From Clostridium algoriphilum (GTDB taxonomy: Bacteria; Bacillota; Clostridia; Clostridiales; Clostridiaceae), in assembly GCF_020443705.1 (NCBI RefSeq), contig NZ_JAIZZK010000022.1:1-64000 (forward strand): a DNA stretch of 64,000 nucleotides. Reading direction: 5' to 3'. Of the stretch, positions 8,462 to 17,524 are shown one piece after another; position 1 is the stretch's first letter, and each line of letters opens with the position of its first letter. The translations under genes and the position numbers were made by a program. The notes beneath the pieces are model-generated. The model was not told where the DNA came from and searched no databases. It saw only the letters and a program-made list of their open reading frames with translations.

Positions 8462-9943
8462 ATGGATAAAATTAATATTAAAGATCCTGCAGTAAGCATA
8501 CGAGAAGCACGGCTTGGCTCTATAACTGGATTTAATGGCACCGCAAGGGAACTAGTGAAATGTGCTCATGCAGGTAAGTTGAAAGATTGTTCAAGAAGCT
8601 TCAGCCAATGCTTGGACTGTGCTTCTGGTAAGGCATTTTGTCAGCTTTCTATGATAAAGGATGCTGTAATTGTGAATCATGCACCTATAGGTTGTGCAGG
8701 AGATTTCTTTGGATATAATTTTGTATATAGGGTAGGACAGATGCAAAGAGGGCTTCCTTCTACAATTGGAAGATATTTTAACACAAACATTGAAGAACGA
8801 GATACTGTATTTGGAGCAGTAGAAAAGCTTAAAAGTACAGTACATGAGGTAGATGATAGAGTACATCCAAAGGCAATATTTATTACAACCTCTTGTGCTT
8901 CTGGAATAATAGGAGATGATGTTGAAGGTGCAGCAAATGAGTTGACGCAGGAACTAGGGATCCCAGTTGTTACATGTTTTTGTGAAGGATTTAAATCGAA
9001 AATTTGGACAACAGGGTTTGATGCAGCATACCATTCAATAGTCAGAAAAATAGTAAAACCGCCAAGAAAGAAATCAAATAAGGTGAATGTAATAAATTTT
9101 TGGGGAGAACATATTTTTGACGAAATGCTAGAAAAGCTAGGATATCAAGCAGAATATATTGTTCCTTTTACAACAATTTCCCAGCTGGAGTATATTTCAG
9201 AAGCTTCAGCTACTATTGAGATTTGTCCAACTCTTGGAACATATTTAGGAGCAGCTCTTGAGCAAGTCTATGGAGTAACGGAAATAAAATCACCACCTGG
9301 TTATGGAATAGCTGGGACTGATACATGGATGAGAGAACTTGGTAAAGTACTTAATGGAAAAGAAGAAATAGAGGAAATAATAAAGACAGAGCATAAAAGA
9401 ATTATTCCTAAAGTTGAAGAGTACCGTTCCTTATTTAAGGGGAAAACAGCATATCTTACAGCTGGAGCGGCTCATGGGCATGCAATAATTGCATTACTTC
9501 GCGAATTGGGGTTTGAGGTTAAGGGGGCTGCTATTTTCCATCATGACCCTGTATATGATAATGGAGAAAAAACATCTGATGCTTTGGCTCAAGATGTTAA
9601 AAATTATGGTGATGTTAAAAATTATAATGTTTGTAATAAACAAGCATATGAGCTTGTTAATATATTAAATAGATTAAAACCTGATATTATGATTGCAAGA
9701 CATGGAGGTATGACCCTTTGGGGAGCAAAGCTTGGAGTTCCAACTTTACTTATTGGTGATGAGCAGTTCGGCTTTGGGTATCAGGGTGTACTAAACTATG
9801 CGGAAAGGATAGTTGAGACTCTTGATAACAAAGAATTTGTAACTAATTTAGCAAAGCATAGCACAATGCCGTATACAAAATGGTGGCTTGAGCAAGATCC
9901 ATTTACTTTTCTCGGAGGTGATACTAATGTCGAAATTTATTGA
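8462..9943 (+). CDS. Nitrogenase-like reductase, D (alpha) subunit, paralogue 1
   Basis: A 493-residue nitrogenase component 1 family protein, probably the catalytic subunit of a C-S cleaving reductase rather than N2 fixation. Cysteines suited to an NifD-type P-cluster are visible: the C50/C53 region, C78 (HAPIGCAG) and C145 (TSCASGIIGDD). C255 in EICPTLGTYLG aligns with the cofactor-ligating Cys of NifD. No histidine sits where NifD has its cofactor His; the segment reads GDEQFGFGYQG (432-442). No nifE, nifN or nifV lies nearby. It overlaps K1 by 17 bases. Control is by promoter motif, S-box and attenuator. Substrate unknown. Confidence 0.85.
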   Translation: MDKINIKDPAVSIREARLGSITGFNGTARELVKCAHAGKLKDCSRSFSQCLDCASGKAFCQLSMIKDAVIVNHAPIGCAGDFFGYNFVYRVGQMQRGLPSTIGRYFNTNIEERDTVFGAVEKLKSTVHEVDDRVHPKAIFITTSCASGIIGDDVEGAANELTQELGIPVVTCFCEGFKSKIWTTGFDAAYHSIVRKIVKPPRKKSNKVNVINFWGEHIFDEMLEKLGYQAEYIVPFTTISQLEYISEASATIEICPTLGTYLGAALEQVYGVTEIKSPPGYGIAGTDTWMRELGKVLNGKEEIEEIIKTEHKRIIPKVEEYRSLFKGKTAYLTAGAAHGHAIIALLRELGFEVKGAAIFHHDPVYDNGEKTSDALAQDVKNYGDVKNYNVCNKQAYELVNILNRLKPDIMIARHGGMTLWGAKLGVPTLLIGDEQFGFGYQGVLNYAERIVETLDNKEFVTNLAKHSTMPYTKWWLEQDPFTFLGGDTNVEIY

Positions 9944-11243
9944 ACAACCAAGATACTCTTGTGCACTTGGAGCACAGCAGACAGTAGTTGCTATAAAAAA
10001 AGCTGTGCCAATTTTACATTCAGGTCCAGGTTGCAGTGGAAAAATAAGTAGCCTTATAGGTCAAGGGGAAGGATACGCAGGTGGAAATACAATACCATGT
10101 ACTAATTCTGGTGAGACCGAAGTCATTTTTGGCGGTGAAGATAAGCTTAGGAGTGTAATTGAGGGTGCATTTAAGGTAATAGATGCAGAACTTTATGTTG
10201 TTCTTACAGGCTGTACTTCTGATATTGTTGGAGATGACGTAGAAAGTGTAACTACTGAATATCAAAAGCAGGGAAAAATAATTGTGTACGCTGAAACAGG
10301 TGGATTTAAAAGCAACAATTATGTCAGCCACGATATTGTTGTTAATGCAATAATTGATCAATATGTTGATAAATATAAAACTGATCTTAATGTCGAAAAA
10401 GGGCTTGTAAATGTGTTTGCTACAATTCCTTATCAAGATCCTTATTGGAACGGTAACCTTGAAGAAATAAAAAGAGTTCTTGAAGGAATAGGACTTAAGG
10501 TAAACATTCTTTTCGGCCATGAATCTGGCGGAATAGAAGAATGGAAAACAATACCTAATGCTCAATTTAATATTGTTGTAAGTACCTGGGTGGGACTAAG
10601 TATTGCAAAGCATCTTGAGGAAAAATACGGAACTCCGTATGTACACTTCCCTTATCTTCCTATAGGGGGGAATGAAACTTCTAAATTCTTACATCAGGTA
10701 AGTGAATTCGGAAAACTTGATAAAACAATAGTGGAAGCATTTATAAATAAGGAGGAAGAAAAATTTTATTCATATATTGAGAGGACAGCAGATTTTATGC
10801 TTGAATTTAGGTATGGACTTCCAAGAAGATTTTATACTATTCTTGATGCATCTTATGCAATCGGATTTTCGAAGTTTCTTCTTAATGAGCTAGGCATAAT
10901 ACCTGCAAAGCAATTTATTATTGACGATACTCCAGAAGAGTACAGAGAGGCTATAATACAACAATTTAACAAAATATCAGAATTTAGATCAGCAAAAGTT
11001 GAATTCTTAGTTGATGGTGGTGCTGTACAAGAAGAAATAAGAAAAGATACTAATAAAAATAGGGCACTAATATTGGGTAGTGGATGGGATCGGGACCTTG
11101 CAACTGAATTAGGTGCAGACCTTCTCATTGTTAGTGTTCCTGTAGCATATAGGCTTACTCTAAACTGTGGATATGCAGGTTACAACGGTGGATTAAGAGC
11201 TATTGAAGATATCTATGACAGCGTATTAAATACTTACAGGTAA
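9927..11243 (+). CDS. Nitrogenase-like reductase, K (beta) subunit, paralogue 1
   Basis: The chosen ATG follows GGAGGTG nine bases upstream; an earlier in-frame start at 9888 would add 13 residues inside D1. The 438-residue protein has three cysteines in the positions expected for NifK P-cluster ligands: C12 (SCALG), C36 (SGPGCSG) and C96 (TGCTSDIVGDD). Overlap with the D1 stop suggests translational coupling and a D/K heterotetramer. The sequence is close in layout to K2 at 17517. It would receive electrons from the single NifH homologue at 20823. Confidence 0.85.
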   Translation: MSKFIEQPRYSCALGAQQTVVAIKKAVPILHSGPGCSGKISSLIGQGEGYAGGNTIPCTNSGETEVIFGGEDKLRSVIEGAFKVIDAELYVVLTGCTSDIVGDDVESVTTEYQKQGKIIVYAETGGFKSNNYVSHDIVVNAIIDQYVDKYKTDLNVEKGLVNVFATIPYQDPYWNGNLEEIKRVLEGIGLKVNILFGHESGGIEEWKTIPNAQFNIVVSTWVGLSIAKHLEEKYGTPYVHFPYLPIGGNETSKFLHQVSEFGKLDKTIVEAFINKEEEKFYSYIERTADFMLEFRYGLPRRFYTILDASYAIGFSKFLLNELGIIPAKQFIIDDTPEEYREAIIQQFNKISEFRSAKVEFLVDGGAVQEEIRKDTNKNRALILGSGWDRDLATELGADLLIVSVPVAYRLTLNCGYAGYNGGLRAIEDIYDSVLNTYR

Positions 11244-11367
11244 TAGATATACCTTATGAAGTATTACTTATTAATGATGTTAGACAGTTTGTAATTATAA
11301 AATATTGAGTTGCAGTTGTATCAATATTTTAATTATTATTGAATGTCCTCTTAAAACTAAATAAAAA

Positions 11368-11520
11368 CTTCTTATCAAGAGTGGTGGAGGGACTGGCCCT
11401 GTGAAGCCCGGCAACCGGAATTTAATTCATAGGTGCTAATTCCAGTAGGTTTAAACCTTGAAGATGGGAAACTAATAGGAAAATTATCCGCCTATAGCTA
11501 GCCTATAGGTGGATTTTATT
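11368..11520 (+). promoter_or_regulatory. SAM-I (S-box) riboswitch
   Basis: The aptamer at 11368-11471 carries CTTATCAAGAG, GGAGGGACTGGCCC, CCCGGCAACC and GGTGCTAATTCCAG. The terminator is ATCCGCCTATAG (11486-11497) with CTATAGGTGGAT (11503-11514), then TTTTATTT. The base after the closing GAA differs from the other copies (GAAAC, not GAAGC), so P1 is slightly weaker. No clear own promoter is visible, so it may act on read-through from D1K1. Confidence 0.92.
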
Positions 11521-11582
11521 TGGTTTAAATGAAAAGTAAATATTAATATAGTAATTAATTACTAAAACTAGGAGGTAATAAA

Positions 11583-11612
11583 ATGGAACAAGCACTGAAA
11601 AACAGAAGATAA
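11583..11612 (+). CDS. Nine-codon ORF with strong ribosome site (possible leader peptide or gene relic)
   Basis: ATG at 11583 follows AGGAGGTAATAAA and encodes MEQALKNRR before TAA. It lies between an S-box terminator and a new promoter. It may be a leader peptide, or the 5' scrap of a deleted gene that the S-box once controlled. The ribosome site is excellent but the ORF is too short to test by homology. Confidence 0.35.
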   Translation: MEQALKNRR

Positions 11613-11644
11613 ATACAAGTTACATAATAATGTAAAATTCGATG

Positions 11645-11673
11645 TTGACTTTTATAATACTAAATGATAATAT
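11645..11673 (+). promoter_or_regulatory. Candidate promoter of the ABC importer
   Basis: TTGACT (11645-11650), 17 bases, TAATAT (11668-11673). Transcripts would begin shortly before attenuator copy 3, bypassing the S-box. Confidence 0.5.
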
Positions 11674-11707
11674 AAATAAAAGTAATCCACTATGTTTACT
11701 CGGCTAT

Positions 11708-11797
11708 AAGTTGACTGGAAAACCAGAGGCTTTAAGTTAAATAATTGTTTTGTTTATAACAATAACAATTATTTTACCTAAAGCCTTTATTTTTTTA
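11708..11797 (+). promoter_or_regulatory. Candidate attenuator leader, copy 3
   Basis: Outer stem AAGT (11708-11711) with GCTT (11729-11732), internal TGA and AG, inner hairpin CTGG-AAAA-CCAG (11715-11726). AGGCTTTA (11727-11734) alternatively pairs with TAAAGCCT (11779-11786) to form a terminator with an internal AATAATTGTT/AACAATTATT arm and a T-rich tail. It precedes the substrate-binding protein gene at 11847. The outer stem here includes a G-T pair and is the weakest of the set. Confidence 0.65.
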
Positions 11798-11846
11798 TTA
11801 TCGTTCTAACATTTATATATGAAAACAATTAAGAGGGGGAATTTTC

Positions 11847-12668
11847 ATGAAAATATTAAATCTAACTAAACTAATTACTGGTGTACTTTTATTTTCACTT
11901 ACACTAACACTTTCTGGATGTTCATCTAAAACAAGTGAGGCTAGTGCTTCAAAAACAGAACCAAAAACAATTGTCATAGGAATAGGCAATGCATTTAAGC
12001 CATATTGCTATTTGGATGACAAAGGAAAGATTGCTGGTTATGAGCATGAAGTTTTACAGGAAGTAAATAAACTTCTCCCACAATATAAATTCGAATATCA
12101 ACCAGCTGAGTTTAAAACAATTTTAGTTAGCCTGTCTGCTAAAAAAGTGGATTTAGCAGCACATCAATATGAAAAAAATCCTGAACGAGAGGCTAAATAT
12201 CTATTTGGTGGGGAAAGTTATACTACTTTTATTCTAAGAATAACAGATAAGAAAGGAAGGACGGATATAAAAGGTATTGCGGATTTAAAAGGTAAAACTG
12301 TGCAAACATCTCCAGGAAGTAATGCTGCATATACTTTAGAGGAATATAACAAGAAAAACAATAATGCAATTAAAATTGTTTATTCAAGTGCAGATCAAGC
12401 TACAACAGTTAAGTCAGTTGAAGACGGAAGAATAGATGCATTTATTTCAATAAAAAGAATAGTAGATTCTTTGAATAAAACTTATGGAGATGTTATTCAA
12501 ACAGTGGGTGAACCTATTGCAACTTCGAGTACTTATTATGTTTACCGTAAAGAAGATACTAAGTTAAAAGCAGATGTAGATGGAGCATTAAAAATGCTGA
12601 AAGCAAATGGGGAATTAGCTAAGATTTCAATAAAAATATTAGGTGGAGATTACACTACTAACGAGTAA
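11847..12668 (+). CDS. Amino-acid ABC importer, substrate-binding lipoprotein
   Basis: A 273-residue family 3 solute-binding protein (SBP_bac_3 type). The N-terminus is a lipoprotein signal with lipobox LSGC, cysteine near residue 25. The mature part has the usual ligand fold start GIGNAFKPYCYLDDKGKIAGYEHEV and the hinge-like DLKGKTVQTSPGS. It binds a polar amino acid, and cystine or a related sulfur amino acid is likely from context. It is the first gene of a four-gene importer with two permeases and an ATPase. A terminator after it may lower expression of the membrane genes. Confidence 0.9.
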   Translation: MKILNLTKLITGVLLFSLTLTLSGCSSKTSEASASKTEPKTIVIGIGNAFKPYCYLDDKGKIAGYEHEVLQEVNKLLPQYKFEYQPAEFKTILVSLSAKKVDLAAHQYEKNPEREAKYLFGGESYTTFILRITDKKGRTDIKGIADLKGKTVQTSPGSNAAYTLEEYNKKNNNAIKIVYSSADQATTVKSVEDGRIDAFISIKRIVDSLNKTYGDVIQTVGEPIATSSTYYVYRKEDTKLKADVDGALKMLKANGELAKISIKILGGDYTTNE

Positions 12669-12673
12669 TTACT

Positions 12674-12705
12674 TCAAATGCACCTTATGGTGCATTTGAT
12701 TTTCT
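12674..12705 (+). terminator. Intra-operon terminator hairpin
   Basis: TCAAATGCACC (12674-12684) pairs perfectly with GGTGCATTTGA (12689-12699), loop TTAT, then TTTTCT. It lies between the binding protein and its permeases, where partial termination or mRNA end protection is common. Confidence 0.75.
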
Positions 12706-12754
12706 AACAAGGTTTGTGAATATTTATAATTAATTACAAAGGTCGTGTATATAG

Positions 12755-13444
12755 ATGGGAAAAATGGTTGATTTAAAATTAATCTTTGTAGATTTACCTT
12801 TATTGCTATCTTGCCTACATATTACATTAGTGATAGTAGTATTTGCAACTATAATAGGATTGTTTTTGGGTATAGCTTTGGCTTTGTTTCGGATCTATAA
12901 AATACCAGTATTTAATCAGTTAGCTACTATATATATATCTTTTAATAGAGGAACACCAATGATTGTACAACTGTTTATAGTATATTTTGGATTGCCAAGT
13001 GTTCTTTTGGGTATTGGAATTAATATTAATAGATGGGACAAATTATATTTTGTAATAATAACTTATGGGTTAAATGCGGCAGCTTTTATGAGTGAAATTA
13101 TTAGGGCCTCGATTACAAGTGTAGATATTGGGCAGATGGAAGCTTCATACTCCGTTGGTATGACAAGATTACAGACTTTTTCTCGTATAGTAGCACCTCA
13201 AGCTTTGTTAATTGCTTTGCCAAACTTAGGAACTAGTTTTTTAGGCCTGCTTCAAGATACATCACTGGCTTTTACAATTGGGATAATTGATGTTATGGGT
13301 AAAGCACAAGCTATAGGCGCTACAACGTATCATTCCATAGAAGCGTATATAGGTGCAGCAATTATTTTTCTTATATTAGGTACCCTGCTTGAAAAAGTAT
13401 TTACCATAATTGAAAAAAAGGTTAAATATAAAATTGTTGCATAA
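12755..13444 (+). CDS. Amino-acid ABC importer permease 1
   Basis: A 229-residue inner-membrane permease of the HisMQ type with about five transmembrane segments. The N-terminal RGTPMIVQLFIVYFGLP motif and the ATPase-contact EAA-like stretch ([22 protein letters not shown], near 130-152) are typical of polar amino-acid importers. The ribosome site before the ATG is weak. It probably forms a heterodimer with the next permease. Confidence 0.9.
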   Translation: MGKMVDLKLIFVDLPLLLSCLHITLVIVVFATIIGLFLGIALALFRIYKIPVFNQLATIYISFNRGTPMIVQLFIVYFGLPSVLLGIGININRWDKLYFVIITYGLNAAAFMSEIIRASITSVDIGQMEASYSVGMTRLQTFSRIVAPQALLIALPNLGTSFLGLLQDTSLAFTIGIIDVMGKAQAIGATTYHSIEAYIGAAIIFLILGTLLEKVFTIIEKKVKYKIVA

Positions 13445-13471
13445 AAATTATAATTGATGGTAGGTGATATT

Positions 13472-14182
13472 ATGGAATTTGATTTTAATTTTATGTTGGT
13501 TGCTTTAAAAGCTGCAATTAAATTTTTACCGGTCTCACTCATACTTGCTTTTATACCACTTGTAGTAGGAATTATTATAGGAACTTTTATTGCAATAGCA
13601 AGAGTATTTAAAGTTAAATTGCTTTGCAAATTGTGTCAGATATATGTTGTAATTATTAAAGGTATACCAGTAGTATTATTACTTCTAATTATGTATTTTG
13701 GATTAATACAGGGATTTGATGGACTGGCTGGGTTATTCCATTTACGAATACGGTCTAGGGATATAAATCTTATTTATATAGCAATTATAGGATTGTCAAT
13801 ACATGCAATTGCAACTATATCTGAAATAATACGAGGGGGACTTATGTCAGTGGATAAAGGACAGTATGAAGCTTCATATTCAGTAGGAATGACAAAAACT
13901 CAGACATTATGGAGAATAGTGATCCCACAAGTATTTCCTGTAGCAGTACCAATGTTATGTAGTAGTTTTATAGGCCTTTTTAAAGGTTCATCAGTAGCCT
14001 TCTTGATATCTGTAACAGATGTAATGAATGGTGCATTAATTACAGCAACAGGAAACTATTTGTTTTTAGAAGCCTATGTTGCAGCTGCAATAGTCTATTG
14101 GGTAGTATGTATAATAATAGAAAGAGGTTCATGTGTATTAGAAAATCATTTTAAAAAATATAGTAAGGGGGTAGTGCTTTGA
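13472..14182 (+). CDS. Amino-acid ABC importer permease 2
   Basis: A 236-residue HisMQ-type permease. The ATG at 13472 is preferred because GGTAGGTG lies seven to nine bases upstream; TTG at 13454 and ATG at 13457 are possible but poorly placed. It carries [17 protein letters not shown] and the EAA-like [22 protein letters not shown]. Its last four bases overlap the ATPase start, indicating coupling. Confidence 0.88.
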   Translation: MEFDFNFMLVALKAAIKFLPVSLILAFIPLVVGIIIGTFIAIARVFKVKLLCKLCQIYVVIIKGIPVVLLLLIMYFGLIQGFDGLAGLFHLRIRSRDINLIYIAIIGLSIHAIATISEIIRGGLMSVDKGQYEASYSVGMTKTQTLWRIVIPQVFPVAVPMLCSSFIGLFKGSSVAFLISVTDVMNGALITATGNYLFLEAYVAAAIVYWVVCIIIERGSCVLENHFKKYSKGVVL

Positions 14183-14931
14183 TAGAAGTAAAAGGGATCC
14201 ACAAAGCCTTCGGTAAGAATGAAGTTCTAAAAGGTGTTGATGTTCAAGTTAAAAAAGGTGAAGTTGTAGTTATATTAGGACCCAGTGGTTCGGGAAAGAC
14301 CACACTTCTAAGATGTATTAATTTTCTAGAAAAAGCAGATTCTGGTGAAATAACCATAGGTGAAACTAAAGTTAAATTTAAACATGCAACAAAGAAAGAA
14401 ATATTATGTATACGTAGAAAGACAGCTATGGTTTTTCAGACATATAACCTTTTTAATAACAAAACAGTTCTTGAAAATGTAAAAGAGGGTTTAATAACTG
14501 CCAGGAAAGTTCCTAAAAAAGAAGCTGAAGAAATAAGCAGAAAAATGCTTGATAAGGTAGGTCTTACAGATAAATATGATGCATATCCATCGCAAATTTC
14601 AGGAGGTCAGCAGCAACGCGTTGGTATAGCTCGTGCACTTGCTCTTAATCCAGAAGTAATTCTTTTTGATGAGCCGACATCAGCGCTAGATCCTGAGCTG
14701 GTAGGTGAAGTTCTTACGGTAATGAAAAAGGTGGCAAAAGAGGGAATTACAATGGTTGTGGTTACTCATGAAATGTCCTTTGCCTATGATATTGCGAGTA
14801 GAGTGATATTTATGGAAGGTGGGGTTGTAGTTGAAGAAGGGACGCCTAAGGAGATATTTCAAACTCCTAAGGAAGAAAGAACAAAGCAATTTTTGAAGAG
14901 AATAGTTCCTGATTGGAATTATACAATTTAA
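14179..14931 (+). CDS. Amino-acid ABC importer ATPase
   Basis: A 250-residue ATPase of the GlnQ/HisP type starting at TTG after AAGGGGG. Walker [14 protein letters not shown]-loop VFQTYNLF, signature [14 protein letters not shown], Walker [15 protein letters not shown] and the switch [10 protein letters not shown] are intact. It energises the importer formed with the three preceding genes. It is highly similar in design to the ATPase at 42049, so the two importers are paralogous. Confidence 0.95.
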   Translation: MIEVKGIHKAFGKNEVLKGVDVQVKKGEVVVILGPSGSGKTTLLRCINFLEKADSGEITIGETKVKFKHATKKEILCIRRKTAMVFQTYNLFNNKTVLENVKEGLITARKVPKKEAEEISRKMLDKVGLTDKYDAYPSQISGGQQQRVGIARALALNPEVILFDEPTSALDPELVGEVLTVMKKVAKEGITMVVVTHEMSFAYDIASRVIFMEGGVVVEEGTPKEIFQTPKEERTKQFLKRIVPDWNYTI

Positions 14932-15026
14932 TTTGTATTTAATATAATATAAAAATTTGATAATTATAAAAAACAACCTAAACAAATTATAGAAAATATC
15001 TAATTAGGAATAAGGGGGAAAAGTTA

Positions 15027-15920
15027 ATGGAAAATGTCGATGTAAATAAAAATAATAATTTTGCTCATCTTGCAAAATTGCATCCATGCCTAGGAGGAGA
15101 AGCTAATGCAAATTTTGGAAGGGTTCACCTTCCAGTTAGTCCAGCTTGCAATATACAGTGTAAATTTTGTAAAAGAGATTGTAATAGTGATGAAGATAGA
15201 CCAGGGGTTGCAAATGGTATTTTAGCTCCACAGGATGCAGTTGCAACCATAAAGAAAGCATTGGAACTTTGCCCACAAATAACTGTAGTAGGAATTGCAG
15301 GCCCGGGTGATACATTGGCAACAACGCAGGCAATTGAAACATTTAAACTTGTTGATGCTGCTTATCCCGAATTAATAAAATGCCTTAGTACTAATGGATT
15401 ATTGTTATATAGGTATGCACAGGATCTTTATGATGCAGGAGTAAGAACTGTTACGGTAACAGTGAATGCTGTCGATCCATACATTCAAAGCCAAATTATA
15501 TCGTATATTGTATATGAAGGCAAAAAATATTATGGTGAAGAGGCTGCCAAGATACTAATTACTAATCAATTAAAAGGTATAGAAGCTATAACTAAACTCG
15601 GAGTGATAGTTAAGATAAACTCTGTATTGTTACCTGGCATTAATGATGATCATATAGAAGAAATAGCCCAAACAGTTAAAGCTGCAGGGGCAACTATATA
15701 CAATATAATACCTCTTATACCGCAACATGATTTAAGTCATATACCTGCGCCTACCTGTGAACAATTAGATAAGGCAAGAATTTTAGCTGAAAAACACATT
15801 GGTGTGTTTAGGCATTGCAAACACTGTCGTGCAGATGCATGCGGGATACCAGGTAAGGAAGATCTTTCAAGCAAGCTCTATGGAACAAATAAACATCTTG
15901 AGACTTTTTCACACGGCTAA
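15027..15920 (+). CDS. nifB: NifB-like radical SAM cofactor maturase
   Basis: A 297-residue radical SAM protein. The cluster motif is C41-NIQ-C45-KF-C48, preceded by LHPCLGGEANANFGRVHLPVSPA, which matches NifB. Near the C-terminus HCKHCRADACG parallels the conserved NifB end region. NifB builds the carbide-containing 8Fe precursor of nitrogenase cofactors. This version lacks the fused NifX-like domain found in many NifB proteins; a separate NifX-domain gene lies at 23293. Its place between the D/K pairs implies that the reductases carry a NifB-derived cofactor. GGGGG precedes the ATG. Confidence 0.9.
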   Translation: MENVDVNKNNNFAHLAKLHPCLGGEANANFGRVHLPVSPACNIQCKFCKRDCNSDEDRPGVANGILAPQDAVATIKKALELCPQITVVGIAGPGDTLATTQAIETFKLVDAAYPELIKCLSTNGLLLYRYAQDLYDAGVRTVTVTVNAVDPYIQSQIISYIVYEGKKYYGEEAAKILITNQLKGIEAITKLGVIVKINSVLLPGINDDHIEEIAQTVKAAGATIYNIIPLIPQHDLSHIPAPTCEQLDKARILAEKHIGVFRHCKHCRADACGIPGKEDLSSKLYGTNKHLETFSHG

Positions 15921-15955
15921 AAGCCCATTATAAAATTAATGTTTAATGAATTTAT

Positions 15956-16016
15956 ATATGCTGACTAGAGAAACTAGAGGTCATATTTCACTAAGAGTGG
16001 ATTATGATCTTTTTTA
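15956..16016 (+). promoter_or_regulatory. Candidate attenuator leader, copy 4
   Basis: Outer stem ATATGC (15956-15961) with G-T-CATAT (15980-15986, one bulged T), internal TGA and AG, inner hairpin CTAG-AGAAA-CTAG (15965-15977). AGGTCATA (15978-15985) alternatively pairs with TATGATCT (16003-16010), then TTTTT. The terminator loop contains a short CAC/GTG pair. It lies between nifB and the D2 gene. Confidence 0.72.
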
Positions 16017-16042
16017 ATTATAATTTTATTGGAGGTATGAAT

Positions 16043-17524
16043 ATGGCAATAAATCTTGATGTAGCGGAGGCTCAAACAAGGGAAAACCGGTTAGGTTCAA
16101 TTACCGGTTATTGTGGAAGTTTAAAGGATGTAAGTAAGAGACTTGGATGTGGCAATTTATGTAACGGAGAAAGGTGTTTCAATCAAGGTACACTTTGCAA
16201 TGCGGGTTGTGCTCAAGGTACAGTGTCCGGAATTATAGATGCGGTTCAAGTGAATCATGCACCTATTGGTTGTACAGCAGGAGCAATAGGTGGTAATAGT
16301 GTTTATAAAGCAATGATTAGAGAACAAGGAATAGATGAACGTAATATAGTCTTTGTAAGCACTAATATGAATGAGAAAGATACTATATTTGGAGCAACTC
16401 AAAAACTTAAGGATACTGTAATTAAAACATATGAGAGGTATAAGCCAAAAGCAATATTTGTTTCAACTTCGTGTGTTTCAGGAGTTATTGGAGAAGATAT
16501 TACAAGTGCAGTTGATGAGCTTACAGAGGAATTACCTATTCCTGTAATTCCGGTATTTTGTGAAGGATTTAAAACTAAAATATGGGCATCTGGATTTGAT
16601 GCCGCATTCCATGCAATACTTACTGGAATTGTTAAACCACCTGAGAAAAAAACAAATGTAATTAATTTTATAAACTTCTTTGGAAGTGAGAGAAAAAAAA
16701 TAACTGAAATATTTGCAAACTTTGGTGTGGAGCCTTTGTTTATTCCTCGTGGTGTAACAGTTGAAAGGCTTTCAAAAATATCAGAATCATTAGCAACGGT
16801 TTCGATATGTGGTACTCTTGGAACTTATCTCGGAAATGGGCTTGAAGAACAATATGGAGTTCCTTATGTACGAACACTTCATCCACATGGAATAGCAGGA
16901 TATGAAGATTGGATAAGAGGGCTAGGGAAAGCAATAGGAAAAGAGAAGGAAGTGGAGAAATATATCGCAAAGGAGCGCATAAAAATTGCTCCAGAGCTAG
17001 AGAAGGTAAAGAAAAAATTAAAAGGGATAAAAGCTGTTATTGGTATGGGACCAGGATTTACCTTGAATTATATTCGCGTGCTTGATGAGCTTGGTATTAA
17101 AGTGTTATGGGCATCAGCTTGGCATTTAGATCCTGAATATGATCATGGTAAAGAAGCAGCTGAATACAAGTATTTAAATGAAAACTTGGCAGAAGATGTA
17201 CCATTTAGTGTTAGTGATCAGCAAAATTATGAGGTAATGAACATTCTTCACAACTTAAAACCTGATATATATTTATCTCGTCATCCTGGTACAACTGTTT
17301 GGGCTATGAAACAAGGAACAGCTTCAATATTCGTAGGGGATGAGTTTACTGCATTTGGGTATGATGGTCTTATAAATTTTGCATATCAAATCTTAGACGC
17401 AGTTACAAATAGAAGTCTTGCAAATAGTTTAAGAGATCACTCTAAATTACCATATACAGATTGGTGGTTAAAACAGCAACATTCATTATTTCTTAAAAGT
17501 GAGGGGGAAAAAACAAATGCCTGA
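16043..17524 (+). CDS. Nitrogenase-like reductase, D subunit, paralogue 2
   Basis: ATG 16043 is chosen because GGAGG lies seven bases upstream; the longer frame from 16004 would begin inside the attenuator terminator. The 493-residue protein has a cysteine-rich N-terminus (C24, C36, C40, C45, C52, C56), then C77 (HAPIGCTAG), C144 (TSCVSGVIGED) and cofactor-type C256 (SICGTLGTYLG). As in D1, the cofactor-histidine region reads GDEFTAFGYDG (432-442) with no histidine. It overlaps K2 by eight bases. Probably a second C-S cleaving reductase with a different substrate range. Confidence 0.85.
   Translation: MAINLDVAEAQTRENRLGSITGYCGSLKDVSKRLGCGNLCNGERCFNQGTLCNAGCAQGTVSGIIDAVQVNHAPIGCTAGAIGGNSVYKAMIREQGIDERNIVFVSTNMNEKDTIFGATQKLKDTVIKTYERYKPKAIFVSTSCVSGVIGEDITSAVDELTEELPIPVIPVFCEGFKTKIWASGFDAAFHAILTGIVKPPEKKTNVINFINFFGSERKKITEIFANFGVEPLFIPRGVTVERLSKISESLATVSICGTLGTYLGNGLEEQYGVPYVRTLHPHGIAGYEDWIRGLGKAIGKEKEVEKYIAKERIKIAPELEKVKKKLKGIKAVIGMGPGFTLNYIRVLDELGIKVLWASAWHLDPEYDHGKEAAEYKYLNENLAEDVPFSVSDQQNYEVMNILHNLKPDIYLSRHPGTTVWAMKQGTASIFVGDEFTAFGYDGLINFAYQILDAVTNRSLANSLRDHSKLPYTDWWLKQQHSLFLKSEGEKTNA

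Noticed and set aside
16004-16042. Longer N-terminus of D2 starting at 16004
   Set aside because: The upstream ATG is inside the attenuator terminator and has no ribosome site, while GGAGG stands seven bases before ATG 16043.
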